Counted from the stretch's first letter, positions 25,460 through 37,421 are shown. The stretch is 64,000 nucleotides of DNA from Tretioscincus oriximinensis (GCA_022410635.1 JAJVDF010000342.1:1027059-1091058); one strand, 5' to 3'. Notes: generated by a model from the letters alone, not told the origin. Numbers and translations: made by a program.

Positions 25460-25623
25460 CAAAGAAATAGCCATGTTAGTCTTTGTTCAGAAAATTCAGC
25501 AAGGGGGGCTTCTAGCACTTTGGAGACTAACAAGAGGCTGGTACGCAGCATGAGCTTTCGTAGACAAGTCTACTGTACTTCTTCAGATGTACTTTAGTAG
25601 ATAAGTATACTTCTTCAGATGCT
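25460..25623 (-). mobile_element. Hammerhead-like dispersed repeat, copy A
   Basis: It resembles 56758-56879 along its length: GAAATAGCC.TGTTAGTCT, CAGCA..GGGGCT, TAGCACTTTG.AGACTAAC, GCATGAGCTTTCGTAGAC. On the minus strand it gives CTGAAGA, an imperfect stem, and GAAA, the order of a hammerhead ribozyme core. The core module is present twice in tandem (25554-25589 and 25590-25622), the outer one more decayed. It may belong to the Penelope-like elements, which are known to carry hammerheads, but no protein-coding part is present to prove it. Confidence 0.55.
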
Positions 25624-25954
25624 TTTCCTCTTTTTAGACTATTGTTAACATGTTAGTTATATCACCCTAGCATGCTCATCTTCGCATCCTAATGTACACT
25701 TAGCCTCCACACCAGTCATTTCAGCTGAAATACAGGTTTTTAGCACTTTCTCTATAGCAACCCAAATCTTGCTTTATAATGGGGCTTTAGAGGAAAAACA
25801 GTCCTTCTTTGACTTCTTGTTGATTTGCAGAGTTGTGGAATGTCCAAGACTTGCAACTCTGTCCTTGGAATTCTACCAGGTAATGGACTCTTACTGAGGC
25901 TCAGTCTGATTTTATCATGCCAAACCTTAGCATAGATTTCTAGATGGCTCTTAA

Positions 25955-26515
25955 GAATCATAGAGTCATAGAGTTGGAAAAGACCTCCAGGGTCATCAGG
26001 TCCAACCTCTTGCACAATGCAGGATGCATTAAACCATCCCAGACAGATGACTATCCAGTTTCTGTTTGAAGACTTTCAGCGAAGGCGAACTCACTACCTC
26101 CTGTGGCAATCTGTTCCACTAGTTTATCACCTTTACTGTTAGACTACTGTTTTTTCTAATATCTAATCTAAGTCTATTCCCTTATAGTTTCATCCCATTG
26201 TTTCTAGTCCTTCCATGTGCCAATGAGAACAATGCTGATCCCTCTGCTCTGTGACAGCCCTTCAGATATTTGTAGACAGCTATGAAGTCTCCTCTCAGTC
26301 TTCTCTTTTGCAGACTAAACATCTCTAGATCTTTTAGGACATGGTTTCCAGACCACACACCATCCTTGTAACTCTTTTGAACTTGCTCTAGTTTCTTTTT
26401 TAAATTGGGTCCCCAGAACTGAACACAATATTCCAAGTGTGTTGTTTCCCCACTCTTGTGCCCTTTTGATAATCTGACCCTTTTCATTCATAAAAACAAG
26501 TGCTGCTGCTAAGAC
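25955..26515 (-). mobile_element. CR1 LINE 3' end
   Basis: The plus strand starts with the AGAATCATAGAGTCATAGAG end typical of CR1 (ATTCTATGA-type octamers on the coding strand). The minus frame 26182-26487 has [40 protein letters not shown] and FSLAHGRTRNNGMKL, the C-terminal block of CR1 ORF2. The same region is retained at 37098-37421. A frameshift or stop separates this from the last C-terminal codons. Its upstream end abuts the MITE at 26523. Confidence 0.9.
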
Positions 26516-26522
26516 TGACCTA

Positions 26523-26963
26523 GGCTGCCTACACACACACAGTCATGCCTCATATTTTAAGGGTAATGCAGGCTATACCCAATCACCCTCCTTTCCATAT
26601 TCATCTTCATTGTGCACAGAGAACTCTGCAACAGGAGCACTGTGTCACCATGGCAATAGTGAGGCTGCTCTCCTCCCACTCATGTGGGTCCTGGCAACCA
26701 CCATGCACACCTGCACAGAATTGGCTGCTGGTTTCCTGCTCTCATGTGACTTCATCCGACTGCTTGCCATATCTGCAGAAGTCCTCTGAGCTGTGCAACA
26801 CATGTAGTGATAGGAGCAATTCCCTGGAGTCCCTGGATTTCCACAACTACCTTGGACTTGCTGAGCTACAAATAAACCTGTGCTGACAAGGGATGATCCC
26901 ATGTGATGGAGCTGCCTCCATGTCACTCCTATATAGGTAGGAATCTGCTATGTGGATGCACCC
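26523..26963. mobile_element. Harbinger-like MITE with CTA target duplications
   Basis: The left end reads GGCTGCCTACACACACACAG and the inverted right end GGGTGCATCCACATAGCA, sharing most bases over the first 15. CTA stands on both sides (26520-26522 and 26964-26966), matching the 3-bp duplication size of PIF/Harbinger elements. No transposase frame is present; the short frames inside are shadows. The left end is also similar to the MITE end at 51936. Confidence 0.5.
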
Positions 26964-26966
26964 CTA

Positions 26967-28990
26967 CTTTACCCTCCTCACATGTTCAGTTCTGCCTGTT
27001 AATATTTTTGTTCATATATAAATGCAGTTTCCAACGATTATTGCCTTTTATTGAAGCTTTCAATATTTATTCTATAACTTTTTATATATATAACTTTTTT
27101 TTTATAACTATATTTTTTTACTAACAATTGGTATTATTTTGCATAAAATTTTAAAGGAAGCCTTTCTGACTGGTTTCTTATTTTAATTATTTGTGAGAGT
27201 CAATTCCACATTTTTAAACCATTCATCTGGACCATTCTGTAGTTGAACTATCTCCTCTCTTCCCCCCAAACACACCAAAATATTAAATCCTTACAAGGAA
27301 ACAAACGAACCATTGATGCAATTAGTCAGTTACCTCCCATCTTAAATTGGGCATCTCCTGCTAACAAATATACTTAGTAACCAGTCTCCGAATGCCTGAA
27401 GTTCAGAATATAGCTTCAAAAAGATGACATTACATCAGCCAAATCACAGCAAAACAAGTTCTCCAGATGTGTTCTTACTTAGAGGCTAAATACTGAATCT
27501 AGATTTTATTCAAATGAAAGAACATTTGGATGTACTATATTTAGGGGAGGGGGGGAGAAAGCACTAAGGAAATAATTCACCTTGCCTATAGCATTGCTGA
27601 GAACTAATTTTGCCTTATCAGTGAGAGATCATTCTCCACTATTTTGCACTGTGGCCAATCATGGCTAACATGTAGAGAACACACTATGTATTGTGTGTCT
27701 GCCAATTACTTGCCAAATTGTAGTAAGGAGGCAGACCAGGAGTCTTTGAGATTGGAAGTTCTGGATTGCAATAATTGCTCTTCTCCCAGGTCTGCTCATA
27801 CTGCTCCATAATGTCTGTGGAGAAACTATAAGATGCAGTAGCTAAGAAATGAAATGCTCCATTTCTAATAAGTGATGGGACCATTTCTTAGCACAAACAT
27901 TGAAAAAGAATAATTGATCATTGAGTTTATATTAAATAAAACACCATTCAGATAGGATGTTTTTAGAGTTATGAGAGAGTCATGAAAGCATCACTATGTT
28001 GGAATTATCCCACAGCATGTCAGGAATTGTCTCATAGAGGCACAATAAAATCCTGATATTATGCTACAAACTAAGAATTCTTGAAGTGTCTGAAGGTTCT
28101 TTACTCCCCACTGTAACAAAAGGGAGGCAAGTGCTTACCTGTTTGTCAGCTGCTTCTGGGCACCACTCTCATACAGGGAGACATCACACATGGGTGGAAC
28201 CTGGAAATGGAAACTGCCCACATGCAGATGGTGACAATTGTATCCACTAAAGAGTGCCAGTGGCAAATTAAACTTGTCCTTGCCTCTTAATTGTCACATA
28301 GACCATTTACGTACATTATGGCTAGGTGCATGCAATTACTTAAAAATCGCTACAGAGCTATAATGTGGAATATAGCAATCCGTGCACACCAAACATGTAT
28401 ATTCTGTGACCAATGCCCCAGTTCCGTAACATCGCTCATTGATCACATCACAGTGCAGTCTTAGGTTTTCCTTTTTTTACTCACAACAGCCAATAGAAAC
28501 AACAGCTGCATTCTCAATTGTTTTAACATCTAGCATCTAAATTACAATCGCGAGAATATGGGGGTCCTCTGGAATGATGCCTGAATATCTGAGTAATAGT
28601 TTATTCTGGGAAAAACAGCATTTATTGCAGGTCAACTACTGAAAAGTGCTTAGCACATGTGCCTGATACTTCCTGATTGCTCTACAAATAACGTAGAAAA
28701 ACATTGTGTGTACGCAGCCAAAGTTATTATGAAATTTGTAATGTAATTTGGTAACACAAATGTGGCGATTGGCAGGCTGGAATATAATTCTCTTCCCTCT
28801 GCAATAGAATCATGGACTGGAAGTTCAAAGCACATTCTTTCACTTCAACTTTTAATTTCTCCATGTCCTGCAGTATCTTATGTCCCAACAGTGTGTGCAT
28901 TTATTAATAAATAAATTCTTATATAAATACATATATAAGAACTGATTAAATTTGTTCAGATCTTTGACATTAATAAAGTAATGCAGCCTT
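26967..28990. other. AT-rich stretch, nothing recognised
   Basis: Contains an A/T-rich patch at 27070-27120 and a G-run at about 27545-27555. No supported gene. Confidence 0.4.
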
Positions 28991-29004
28991 CTCAGAAAAA
29001 GATA

Positions 29005-29146
29005 CGTATGTATGTATGTATGTATGTATGCATGTATGTATGTATGTATGTATGTATGCATGTATGTATGTATGTATGCATGCATGCATGCATGCATGTA
29101 TGCATGTATGCATGTATGCATGTATGCATGTATGCATGTATGTATA
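29005..29146. repeat. TATG/CATG microsatellite
   Basis: About 140 bases of GTAT/GCAT tetranucleotides, with CATG units interspersed and clustered in the middle and right part. Because the unit is four bases long, all frames stay open on both strands. The MYVC/HTYI-type peptides are artefacts. Confidence 0.95.
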
Positions 29147-29224
29147 GTGCAAAAAATAATAATAAGGGAACATTTTGGGTAATATTGTAATGCTTAACTG
29201 TTCCCTTTGTTGTTTTGGGTAGTA

Positions 29225-29262
29225 TATGTATGTATGCATGTATGCATGTATGCATGCATATT
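29225..29262. repeat. Second, shorter TATG/CATG tract
   Basis: The same tetranucleotide resumes about 80 bases after the main array. It suggests one array interrupted by an insertion or a diverged stretch. Confidence 0.9.
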
Positions 29263-29309
29263 GAGCTGCGTCATCCCCATGGACAGGAATGCATTGTACT
29301 ATGCAGCAT

Positions 29310-30774
29310 TATTTATTTATTTATTTAAACCCCACTGTATACCTGAAGGTCTCAGGGTGGCCAACAATAAAACCATAAATACAAAATTGACATTTTAAAA
29401 ACAATATCTGAAAAATGATGAAGAAAAAGCTATTTCTGCAGCCATCAACAATTCTTCTTTCATCCTATAAAAGCACATAGAGCAATACTGGCAAAACAAC
29501 CTGAACTGGTAATGATTTGCTGCATTGGACAACTGACCAATTTTTAAAAAGCAGCCTAATATAGGTTGAGCACCTCACATGCTTCTGTTTTGAAAAAAAT
29601 CCGCAACCTCAGTACCATGAAAGAAAAGATTGACTGACTTCAACCAGGCTTTGATAACAACAAAAATACCTTTATATTAAATTTGTTCCCATCAGGATCC
29701 ATTGATCTCAACAGCTGCAGGAACAAATGCAATAGCAATGTGCAAGATTTTTATGGGTAATTAGAATAATTCTTTTTTTGACTCTCAGTGCCCAAAACTA
29801 CACTGTTAGAGATTTTGAACCTGCTTTTAAAACAGATATTTTTTTCAATGTCAGGTTTTATGAATCCAAGTGAAAGACTCATTGCTTGGAGAAATAGACT
29901 GGCCTATGTATTGCTTTCATGTAGACTTGCTTAAACCACAGAAGTGTTGTATTTTGGTTTCCAGAGTGCATTGTCTTCCCAGATTCAACTTTATTGCTTA
30001 CATAATTATGTTAGACATATTTTTACTTGGTATCGGTAACGCTTTTGTATTTATAAAGTGCACTTCAGCACTTAGATAAGTTTGCAGATTGGCTGCCTAA
30101 AGCTACTTCACTTTGAGCGCAAAATTAATTGTATGTATGTCAGCAGATGCTGCAAATAAGCATGGCAGATAGCAGTAATAAATCTAAACTATCTTTATCC
30201 TTTCTAAGCAGCTCTACTTAGAATGTTAAATGCGAGTGAACTTATAATGAATATATTTCATGCAGAGTTTGTACTTTACCATCTCGTTTCATTTACTATG
30301 GCTACAGATTAATATTTAGATTATTCAAGAAGCAAATGTATTATCTCTATATATTTAAAAATATGCTAGCATTATGATTGCAACCTTAGTCTCATTTCAA
30401 CATGACACAGGCAAATCTTTTACAAAGGTCGCAATTTGAATGTTAACTTCCTGGAAATTGGTTTGGCAAACATGATAACAGTTCCATGGGTTGTTGCTAT
30501 TACTATTACTATTAATTAGTATTCCAATTAAAATAATTACTGTAATGTAATATCCTGTTACACGATATTGTAGCTCAGTATTGATTACTGTACAAGAAGC
30601 ATAGTTTACATTTGTGAGTTTCATATCAGCCACAATTACTTAGAAATACTTCTAAGTATTCATGCTATTGGTCACCAATTTGGCATGAGGGTGAGACTAG
30701 GTCACATGAAAAGAAAATCTATCCTGTAAACATTTCTCTGCTATGGTTATTTACAGCAGGGGTTGGCAACCTAA
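29310..30774. other. Mostly unrecognised AT-rich DNA
   Basis: 29310-29380 (ATTTATTTATTTA then ACCCCACTGTATACC..GAAGGTCTCAG) looks like the reverse complement of a SINE 3' tail and also resembles 15272-15330. Nothing else supported. Confidence 0.35.
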
Positions 30775-30777
30775 GGC

Positions 30778-30842
30778 CTAGGGAGAAAGCCAGCTTGGTG
30801 TAGTGGTTAGAGTGTTGGACCCTTATCTGGACCTAATCTGCA
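30778..30842 (+). mobile_element. SINE head fragment
   Basis: AAAGCCAGCTTGGTGTAGTGG, TTAGAGTGTTGGAC and ATCTGGACC form the tRNA-like head of a SINE common in squamate genomes (recognised from memory). The B-box part is degraded. Confidence 0.6.
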
Positions 30843-30927
30843 AATTGTGAAATCAATACATCGTTTTCATATATATATGAAGTGGAAACTAGAGCACATC
30901 AGAATAGGCATTCAAGTAATTGAGGAG

Positions 30928-31048
30928 GAGAGTTGGTTTTTAAACCCCACTTTTTTGAAACCGAAGGAAATCAAAGTAGCTTAACATAACCTTCTTTTCT
31001 TCTCTTCATAACAGAATCCTTGTGACGTAGGTGGGGCTGAGTACCACA
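30928..31048 (-). mobile_element. SINE 3' half, inverse orientation
   Basis: GAGTTGGTTTTTAAACCCCAC, ..CAAAGTAGCTTA.., and GTGACGTAGGTGGGGCTGAG read, in reverse complement, as the TCAGCCCCACCT... GTGGGGTTTAAAAACC end of a tRNA-SINE. Together with the head fragment just upstream it may be one broken and inverted element, or two insertions. Confidence 0.55.
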
Positions 31049-31189
31049 AGGACTTAGCAGGAACGTGAACCTTACAAAAACTGAACACTTCACAACAGTT
31101 CAATTAAATGCCTACTGTAATATACCTCATACATAATCAGATGCTGTTCAGGATTCTTTAGCCCTAAAATTCCTAAGCTATAATACTCT

Positions 31190-31765
31190 ATCCATGAATA
31201 AATCAGCTGTGGCCACAATTGTGGCAGTGCTGGCTGTTGCCGGTGGGGAAGAGGGAGATGGTCTATGAGACTGCATCCTTTCTCGGTGCCCAGGAAGTGG
31301 GCGTCAGGAAGTGAAACAGTTTCTGGGTGGCGGAGAGTATAAAAGTCGTCCGCCGGCCACCATCTTCCACTTCTGTTCTCATTGCACAAAGGAAATGTAC
31401 ATGTCTCCTCATGCACATCTCAGCTGCACTGTTACCATTCCAGTGTGGCTGCGTGGTCCTCTGGACAGGGGAGCATGCCCTTGCCACCACTGTCAGCTGC
31501 TGCTGGACCTCCACCAGCTTAATTGGACACCTAGTTTTTTGCTGACGTGAGCCAGTGGGGTTGGGATTTTGGCAAGGCATCAGGCCGAGCCCCCAAGATT
31601 TGGTGCCAATGGCAGTGGGCTGAGCAGCTGGGCGTCTGAGGTTCCCATCCTCTAGATCGGAGCTTAGGTGCAGCCATAAGCCAACAGAGGGCACTAGCTG
31701 CGCTCTGAGGGTTGTTTTGGTGGGTGGGCGGGCCGGCAGACCCCTTTCCCCAGGCCGGGGCTCTT
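31190..31765 (+). promoter_or_regulatory. GC-rich segment with TATA box (LTR-like or promoter-like)
   Basis: Composition jumps from AT-rich to GC-rich. GAGAGTATAAAAGTCG (TATA at 31338-31344) lies on the plus strand about 30 bases upstream of CGGCCACCATCTTCC. No long meaningful frame follows; overlapping frames on both strands (up to 143 codons) are GC-rich shadows. It directly precedes the tandem arrays and could be the 5' promoter end of a composite retroelement, or an unrelated LTR. Confidence 0.35.
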
Positions 31766-31767
31766 CT

Positions 31768-33310
31768 GTTTGCCTTACTTAATAGATAGTTGCCTCTGGA
31801 TCATGCTGCTGGGATTATAGAAATATTTTCTTCAGCATTTTTTACTTGGCTTCAAAAATAGTTGCTACTGAATCATATTGCTGGGATTATAAAAATACGT
31901 TCCTTTAGCATTTCTTCTTGGCTCAGTAAAGAGTTGCTTCTGGATCATATCGTTGGGATTATGAAAATATTTGCCTTCAGCTTTTTTCCCCTGGCTTATT
32001 AAATAGTGCTACTGGATCATATTGCTGGGAGTATAAAAATATTTTCCTTCAGCATTCCTTGCCATGCTTAATAAATACTTGCTACTGAATCATATGACTG
32101 GGATTATAAAAATATTTGCTTTCAGCATTTCTTCTTGGCCTCGAAAAGAGTTGCTTATGGATTATATTGCTGGAATTATAAAAATATCTGCCTTCATTAT
32201 TTTTTCTTTGCCAAATAGTAATTGCCTCTGGATCATATTGCTGGGATTATAGAAATATTTCCTTCAACATTTCTTGCTTTGCTTAGTGAACAGTTTTCTA
32301 CTGGATCAAATTTCTGATATTACAAAAAAATAATTTTCTTTCACCAATCCTTACTTTGCTTAGTAAATAGTTGCTACTGGAACATATTGCCGGGATTATA
32401 AAAATATTTTCCTTCAGCATTTATTGCTTTGCTTTAATAAATAGTGGATACTGGATTATATTGCTGGGATTATAAGAATATTCCTCCCCTCAGCATTCAT
32501 TTCTGTGCTTTAATTTTTTAAAAATCACTACTGGTTCTGTTGCTCAGTTTTATAAAGGTATTTTTCCTGCAGCATTAATTCCTAACTTTAATAAATATTT
32601 TCTGTAATTATAAAACATTTTCCTTCTACAGAAAATGCTTTCTTGGCTTTGATAGATATTTGCTACCAGATCATATTGCTGGGATGATAAAGATATTTCC
32701 TTCAGCATCATTAATGTTACTTTATTGAATAGTGGCCACTGGAGCGTATGGCTGGGATTATAAAAATATTTTCCTTCAGCTGTGTATTGCTTTGATTGAA
32801 TAAATTCAAATTCACTAGGATTATATGGATAGTCTTATTCCAGTGTTATTTGCTTTGCTTTCTTAATATTTTGGTTAATTTCCTTCAGCTTCAAAGGTGT
32901 TGCTTAATAAGATTATGCTATTGGATCATATTGCTGGGGGTCATAAGCTAGTTTCCTTCAGCATTGCTTGCTTTGCTTTAATAGCTAATTGCTATCTGAT
33001 CTTATCGTCTGAATTATAAAGATGTGTTTACCTTGGCAGAAAATGTGTTTCCTTAATAAAAGTTTGGATCATTTCCTTCAGCATTAAGTACTGTGCTCTA
33101 ATAAATATTTGGCCAGTAGATCGGATGGCTGGGGATTATAAATTTCCTTCAACATTTTCCTTCAGCATATAATGCTTTGCCTTAACAGATATTTTGCCTC
33201 GGGATCATAGGGCTGGGGACCATAAAGATAGCTCCCTCAGCATTAGTTGTGTTAAATAATATTTTTCATTGGATCATATTGCAGGAGATTATAACAAGAT
33301 GCTTCAGCGC
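31768..33310. repeat. Tandem array 1, about 73-bp monomer
   Basis: About 20 head-to-tail copies. The unit blocks are TTCAGCATTT, TTGCTTTGCTTAATAAATAG, TTGCTACTGGATCATATTGC, TGGGATTATAAAAATATTT. Starts of TTCAG-type blocks at 31831, 31904, 31976, 32048, 32121, 32193, 32263, 32340 and 32413 show a period of 70-77. Copies become more diverged and irregular after about 32480. There is no conserved open frame. Confidence 0.9.
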
Positions 33311-34020
33311 TCATATTGGATCTGTGGTACAGTGCTTGGCAGGCATCAAAAGTGCCTTTGTGTTGTCCTTTCTATTAATTGGGGCTGCTATAGTACCCAT
33401 GTATTATAGGGCAGACAGCCAAAATGCTTTCGCCTTTCCTTTCCTATTACTTGAGTTTCTGGTAAAGTACTTTGGGTAGTATATGGCAGCCATCTGTAGT
33501 GCCCTTGCCTGTTTCCTCTGATTATCTGTGTCTGTTAGGAGATGTGTGTCCAGTTTACAGGAGGCATCTAAAGTGCCTTTGCTTTGTCTTTTCATTTATC
33601 TGGATCTGTTAAAAACTGTTTTGTGCAGTACACGGCAGGCAGCTAAATTGCCTTTGCCTGTTACATCCCATCATCTGGGTCTGTTATAGCCTTCTTGTAC
33701 GATATGTTTTTCCTGCCATTGATCTGGGTCTGTTGTACAGTGCTCATGTGCAGTAAACGTTAGGCAACTAAAGTTTTCTTTGCCTTTTTTCCTTCCTAGT
33801 ATTCTGGATATGTAATAAGCTTTTACTGCAGTATATGGCAGACATATAAAGAGCCTTTTCCTTTTCCTTTCCATTGCCTAGGCATATTGTAATGAGCTGC
33901 TGTGCATTATATGGCAAGCATCTAGTGCCTTTGTGTTTTTTTCCCCTTACCGCCCAGGCCTGTTGTAGGTACATCTGAGCACTATATAGCAGGCATGCTT
34001 TACAATGAAAATATTTACAG
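33311..34020. repeat. Tandem array 2, about 75-bp monomer of a different sequence
   Basis: Directly adjoining array 1 is a second unit with blocks ATCTGGGTCTGTT, TGCAGTATATGGCAGGCATC, TAAAGTGCCTTTGCC. Block starts at 33491, 33565, 33640, 33765 (a two-monomer step with a deletion), 33843, 33919 and 33993 give a period of 74-78. It ends about 300 bases from the RWDD4-like frame. Confidence 0.85.
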
Positions 34021-34313
34021 GTCTGGAACAATAGCAAATAGCTGCTGCTGGATCATAAGTATGTTACCTTGCCCTTATGGTGGGCAGATGTCCTTAGCGC
34101 CTTAGTTATCATCTGGTTCTGGCTCTCGGCCCATTGGGAGGGCTGACCTCTATGATGCTTGAACAGTCTTAGAAGTCCAGACAGGCTACCGACAGGCCAG
34201 CAGGGGCTGTTTCTGTGGATTTGGAAGAAGCTGTCACTGTACAAATGGCAAGGGAGGGAACAGTTTGGTTTGTGTTCCGATAAAATTGTTATTTTCCTGT
34301 ATTAAGAGTCCTC

Positions 34314-34965
<652 letters not shown>

Positions 34966-35099
34966 GGAGACATGCGGACAATTAAGAATTCTTTAATGAT
35001 ATTGGTTACATTAGGGAGCCATGCATATTTGGACTTATTTTAAAATATCTTTAATTGGAAAATGCATTACAAAGGTCATGGTCTTGATATATGACTGTG

Positions 35100-36240
35100 T
35101 TTTTTTCTCTTTTCTCTGAGTCACAAGGGAGAAGAACACCTCTGCCTACGACATGGAGTGATGCCATGTGAATCCCGCTAAGAAGGCAGGAGTCATCATG
35201 GGAACTGTGGTGATGCATGTAGTGTGAAGGGTTCCCTTCTATGGTTTGTCATCGGCTGCTGCTCCATTGTTCTCTCCAACCCTTGACACATCCACATAAG
35301 AGGAGTATAAGCTTCATGGCCAGTTAGGAGATTAGTCCAGGAGGTTGTGGTGGCTTTTTGGCATGGGGCATAAGGTCATCTCTATATGCCACTGGTTGGA
35401 GAACAGGCATGGCTGGGGGAAAGTTCAAGAAGTTTTACTGGAATGGTGGCGATAGTAGGAGGTGTCTGGCAGAAAGCAGGATTGCTCTAGTGGTGGCGGC
35501 ACAGCTTGACGGGCCTGAGGAGTCAAAAGAACCTGGAGGCAGGTATCCCCTTGACTACCTCATAGCTTGGGGCCTTCTTGAAAGGGTTCTGAACTTGTGT
35601 GCCTACCTTTGGGGACAGGTAGGTTGAGCACAAGTTTGGAGTCATTGAGGTGGGCCATACACAGGATGAATTCTTGAAGGCCGTCACAAGCCTCTTTGAT
35701 CCTCTGATGAGGACCCACAGAATGGGTGGGTCAGTGGTTCTGCCTGACAGCTTGGGTGATTAGACCGGGGGGGGGGGGTGATCATCGAGTGAGGGCAGCC
35801 CTGGACTTGTGTTACTGGAGCATGGTTCATGGGGTCTACTGGCAAGGCCCGAGCTGAGCAGCTGTTATGAATGGGCTGCCTCACTGAGCGGAGCAGATGC
35901 CCTGATGGTTCCTGTATCATGGCCCTGCTGGTTGCAGGTCCAGCTGGGTGGCTGACCTAGGCCACCTGGGCAGGTGTCTGATCAGGCTGGGTGGCTGACC
36001 ACATGCAGGTCAGGTCAGGTGGCTGACCAGGGCCGAGTGCCAAGTTGCTGTGCATGCCACATTCCTACTCAAGCAATGGCTTAATTCTCTCTCTGGGTTA
36101 TTTTGTTAAGCAAGCACTTGTTATGTAAATATTACATGTTGGTGTTAGGGTTTTTGGTTATTGTTAATAATTAATAAACAATTATGTTCACTTGATACAC
36201 TGTGTAGTCTCCCATTTCTTCCCTCCATGGGAACATCATT
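35100..36240 (+). repeat. GC-rich LTR-like or composite-element tail
   Basis: A GC-rich stretch without a supported frame contains a pure G-run at 35767-35778, short direct repeats of GGGTGGCTGACC/GGTGGCTGACCA (35943-36030), and an AT-rich end with AATAAA near 36174. The block 36022-36085 resembles the right edge of the window (63935-64000). The ending is LTR-like, but no matching second LTR was identified. Confidence 0.35.
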
Positions 36241-36386
36241 CCATACAATCCATCAGGATCATGTCCATGAAAATGTTCAACAGCATATACTGATGCTGGA
36301 TTTCTAATTACCCAGCAAGACATCTGGTTTTCAGGCATGTGATGGGCTGCTGTGGTCTGCCAGGGAAATAAATACTCTCTTGTTTC

Positions 36387-36774
36387 TTTCTTTTTTTTTA
36401 TTAAATTTTTATTGGTATATTAATATGACAGTTATATAATTACACACATATATATGTTGAAAACAACCATCCTTCTTATATGTCATACTATTAAATAAAA
36501 AAAACCTTCACCACACCACAATGTGCTTCCCTCCCCTCCCCCCCTACTAGAGGATATCCCACTCAGTCTTAAGTAAATCTTTTCAAATCCAAAATCCAAT
36601 ATATTGTACATGCCGTGGGTGAATACATCTTGTGAAATATCACATAGGAAATAAAGGCCCTCCATTTTATATTCCATATTGTATGGGATAAAATTCCCAA
36701 TCTTTTTAGCCTTCTTTCCCTTAAAAAATCAAAGAGTACAATTTCTGCCATATAATCATACCAGGCTTCCTGGG
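36387..36774 (-). mobile_element. 5'-truncated L1 with perfect 17-bp target duplications
   Basis: AAATACTCTCTTGTTTC flanks the insert at 36370-36386 and 36775-36791, identical over 17 bases. The insert opens with a T-run on the plus strand (poly-A on the minus) and an AATAAAAATTTAATAAAAA end. The minus frame near its truncated 5' end reads YDYMAEIVLFDFLRERRLKR and GILSHTIWNIKW, a plausible L1 ORF2 C-terminus. A G/C-rich purine patch near 36527-36545 is typical of L1 3' UTRs. Confidence 0.85.
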
Positions 36775-37020
36775 AAATACTCTCTTGTTTCAATTGCAAA
36801 TATGGTGGCATAATTTCCAGTTATTGGCATGAAAATAGTACTCTGCAAAAGTGGTACTTCTGACAAAATTTACTTATAGAAATAGGAAGACACAGTCTCA
36901 ACACATATAACTGCTTGCTTCCATCATACATAGAGATACTGCAACAATGAGATTCATGTATCCATTTTGGAAGCATTGTGCCATAGTAGGAGAGTGTAAA
37001 ATATCTTTTAATGTGATTTC

Positions 37021-37421
37021 ATAGAATCATAGAATCATAGAGTCGGAAGGGACCTCCAGGGTCATCGGGTCCAACCCCCTGCTCGATGCAGGATTCATTA
37101 AACCATCCCAGACAGATGACTGTCCAGTCTCTGTTTGAAGACTTCCAGGGAAGGCGAACTCACCACCCCCTGTGGCAAACTGTTCCACTGATTTATCACC
37201 CTGACTGTTAGAAAGTTTTTTCTGATATCTAATCTAGATCTACTCCCTTGCAGTTTCATTCCATTGTTTCTAGTCCTTCCATGTGCTAATGAGAACAATG
37301 TTGATCCCTCTGCTCTGTGACAGCCCTTCAGATATTTGTAGACAGCTATCAAGTCTCCTCTCAGTCTTCTCTTTTGCAGACTAAACGTCCCTAGATCCTT
37401 TAACCGTTCCTCATAGGACAT
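37021..37421 (-). mobile_element. CR1 LINE 3' end, well preserved
   Basis: It begins with repeated CATAGAATCATAGAATCATAGA on the plus strand, the reverse of the CR1 3' octamers. The 107-codon frame 37098-37421 carries SLQKRRLRGDLIAVYKYLKG, LAHGRTRNNGMKL, RSRLDIRKNFLTVRVINQWN and SLPQGVVSSPSLEVFKQRLD, the intact C-terminus of CR1 ORF2. It is better preserved than the other copies here and so is younger. 5'-truncated at about 37421. Confidence 0.92.

Noticed and set aside
29005..29260. Several open frames on both strands through the TATG/CATG repeat
   Set aside because: A four-base unit without stop codons keeps all frames open; the peptides are only MYVC/HTYI-type periodic sequence.
31263..31694. 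143-codon minus frame and overlapping plus frames
   Set aside because: GC-rich non-coding segment; open on both strands, no domain features.
31768..34020. Possible CRISPR-like array
   Set aside because: Units are contiguous tandem repeats without unique spacers, in a vertebrate context.
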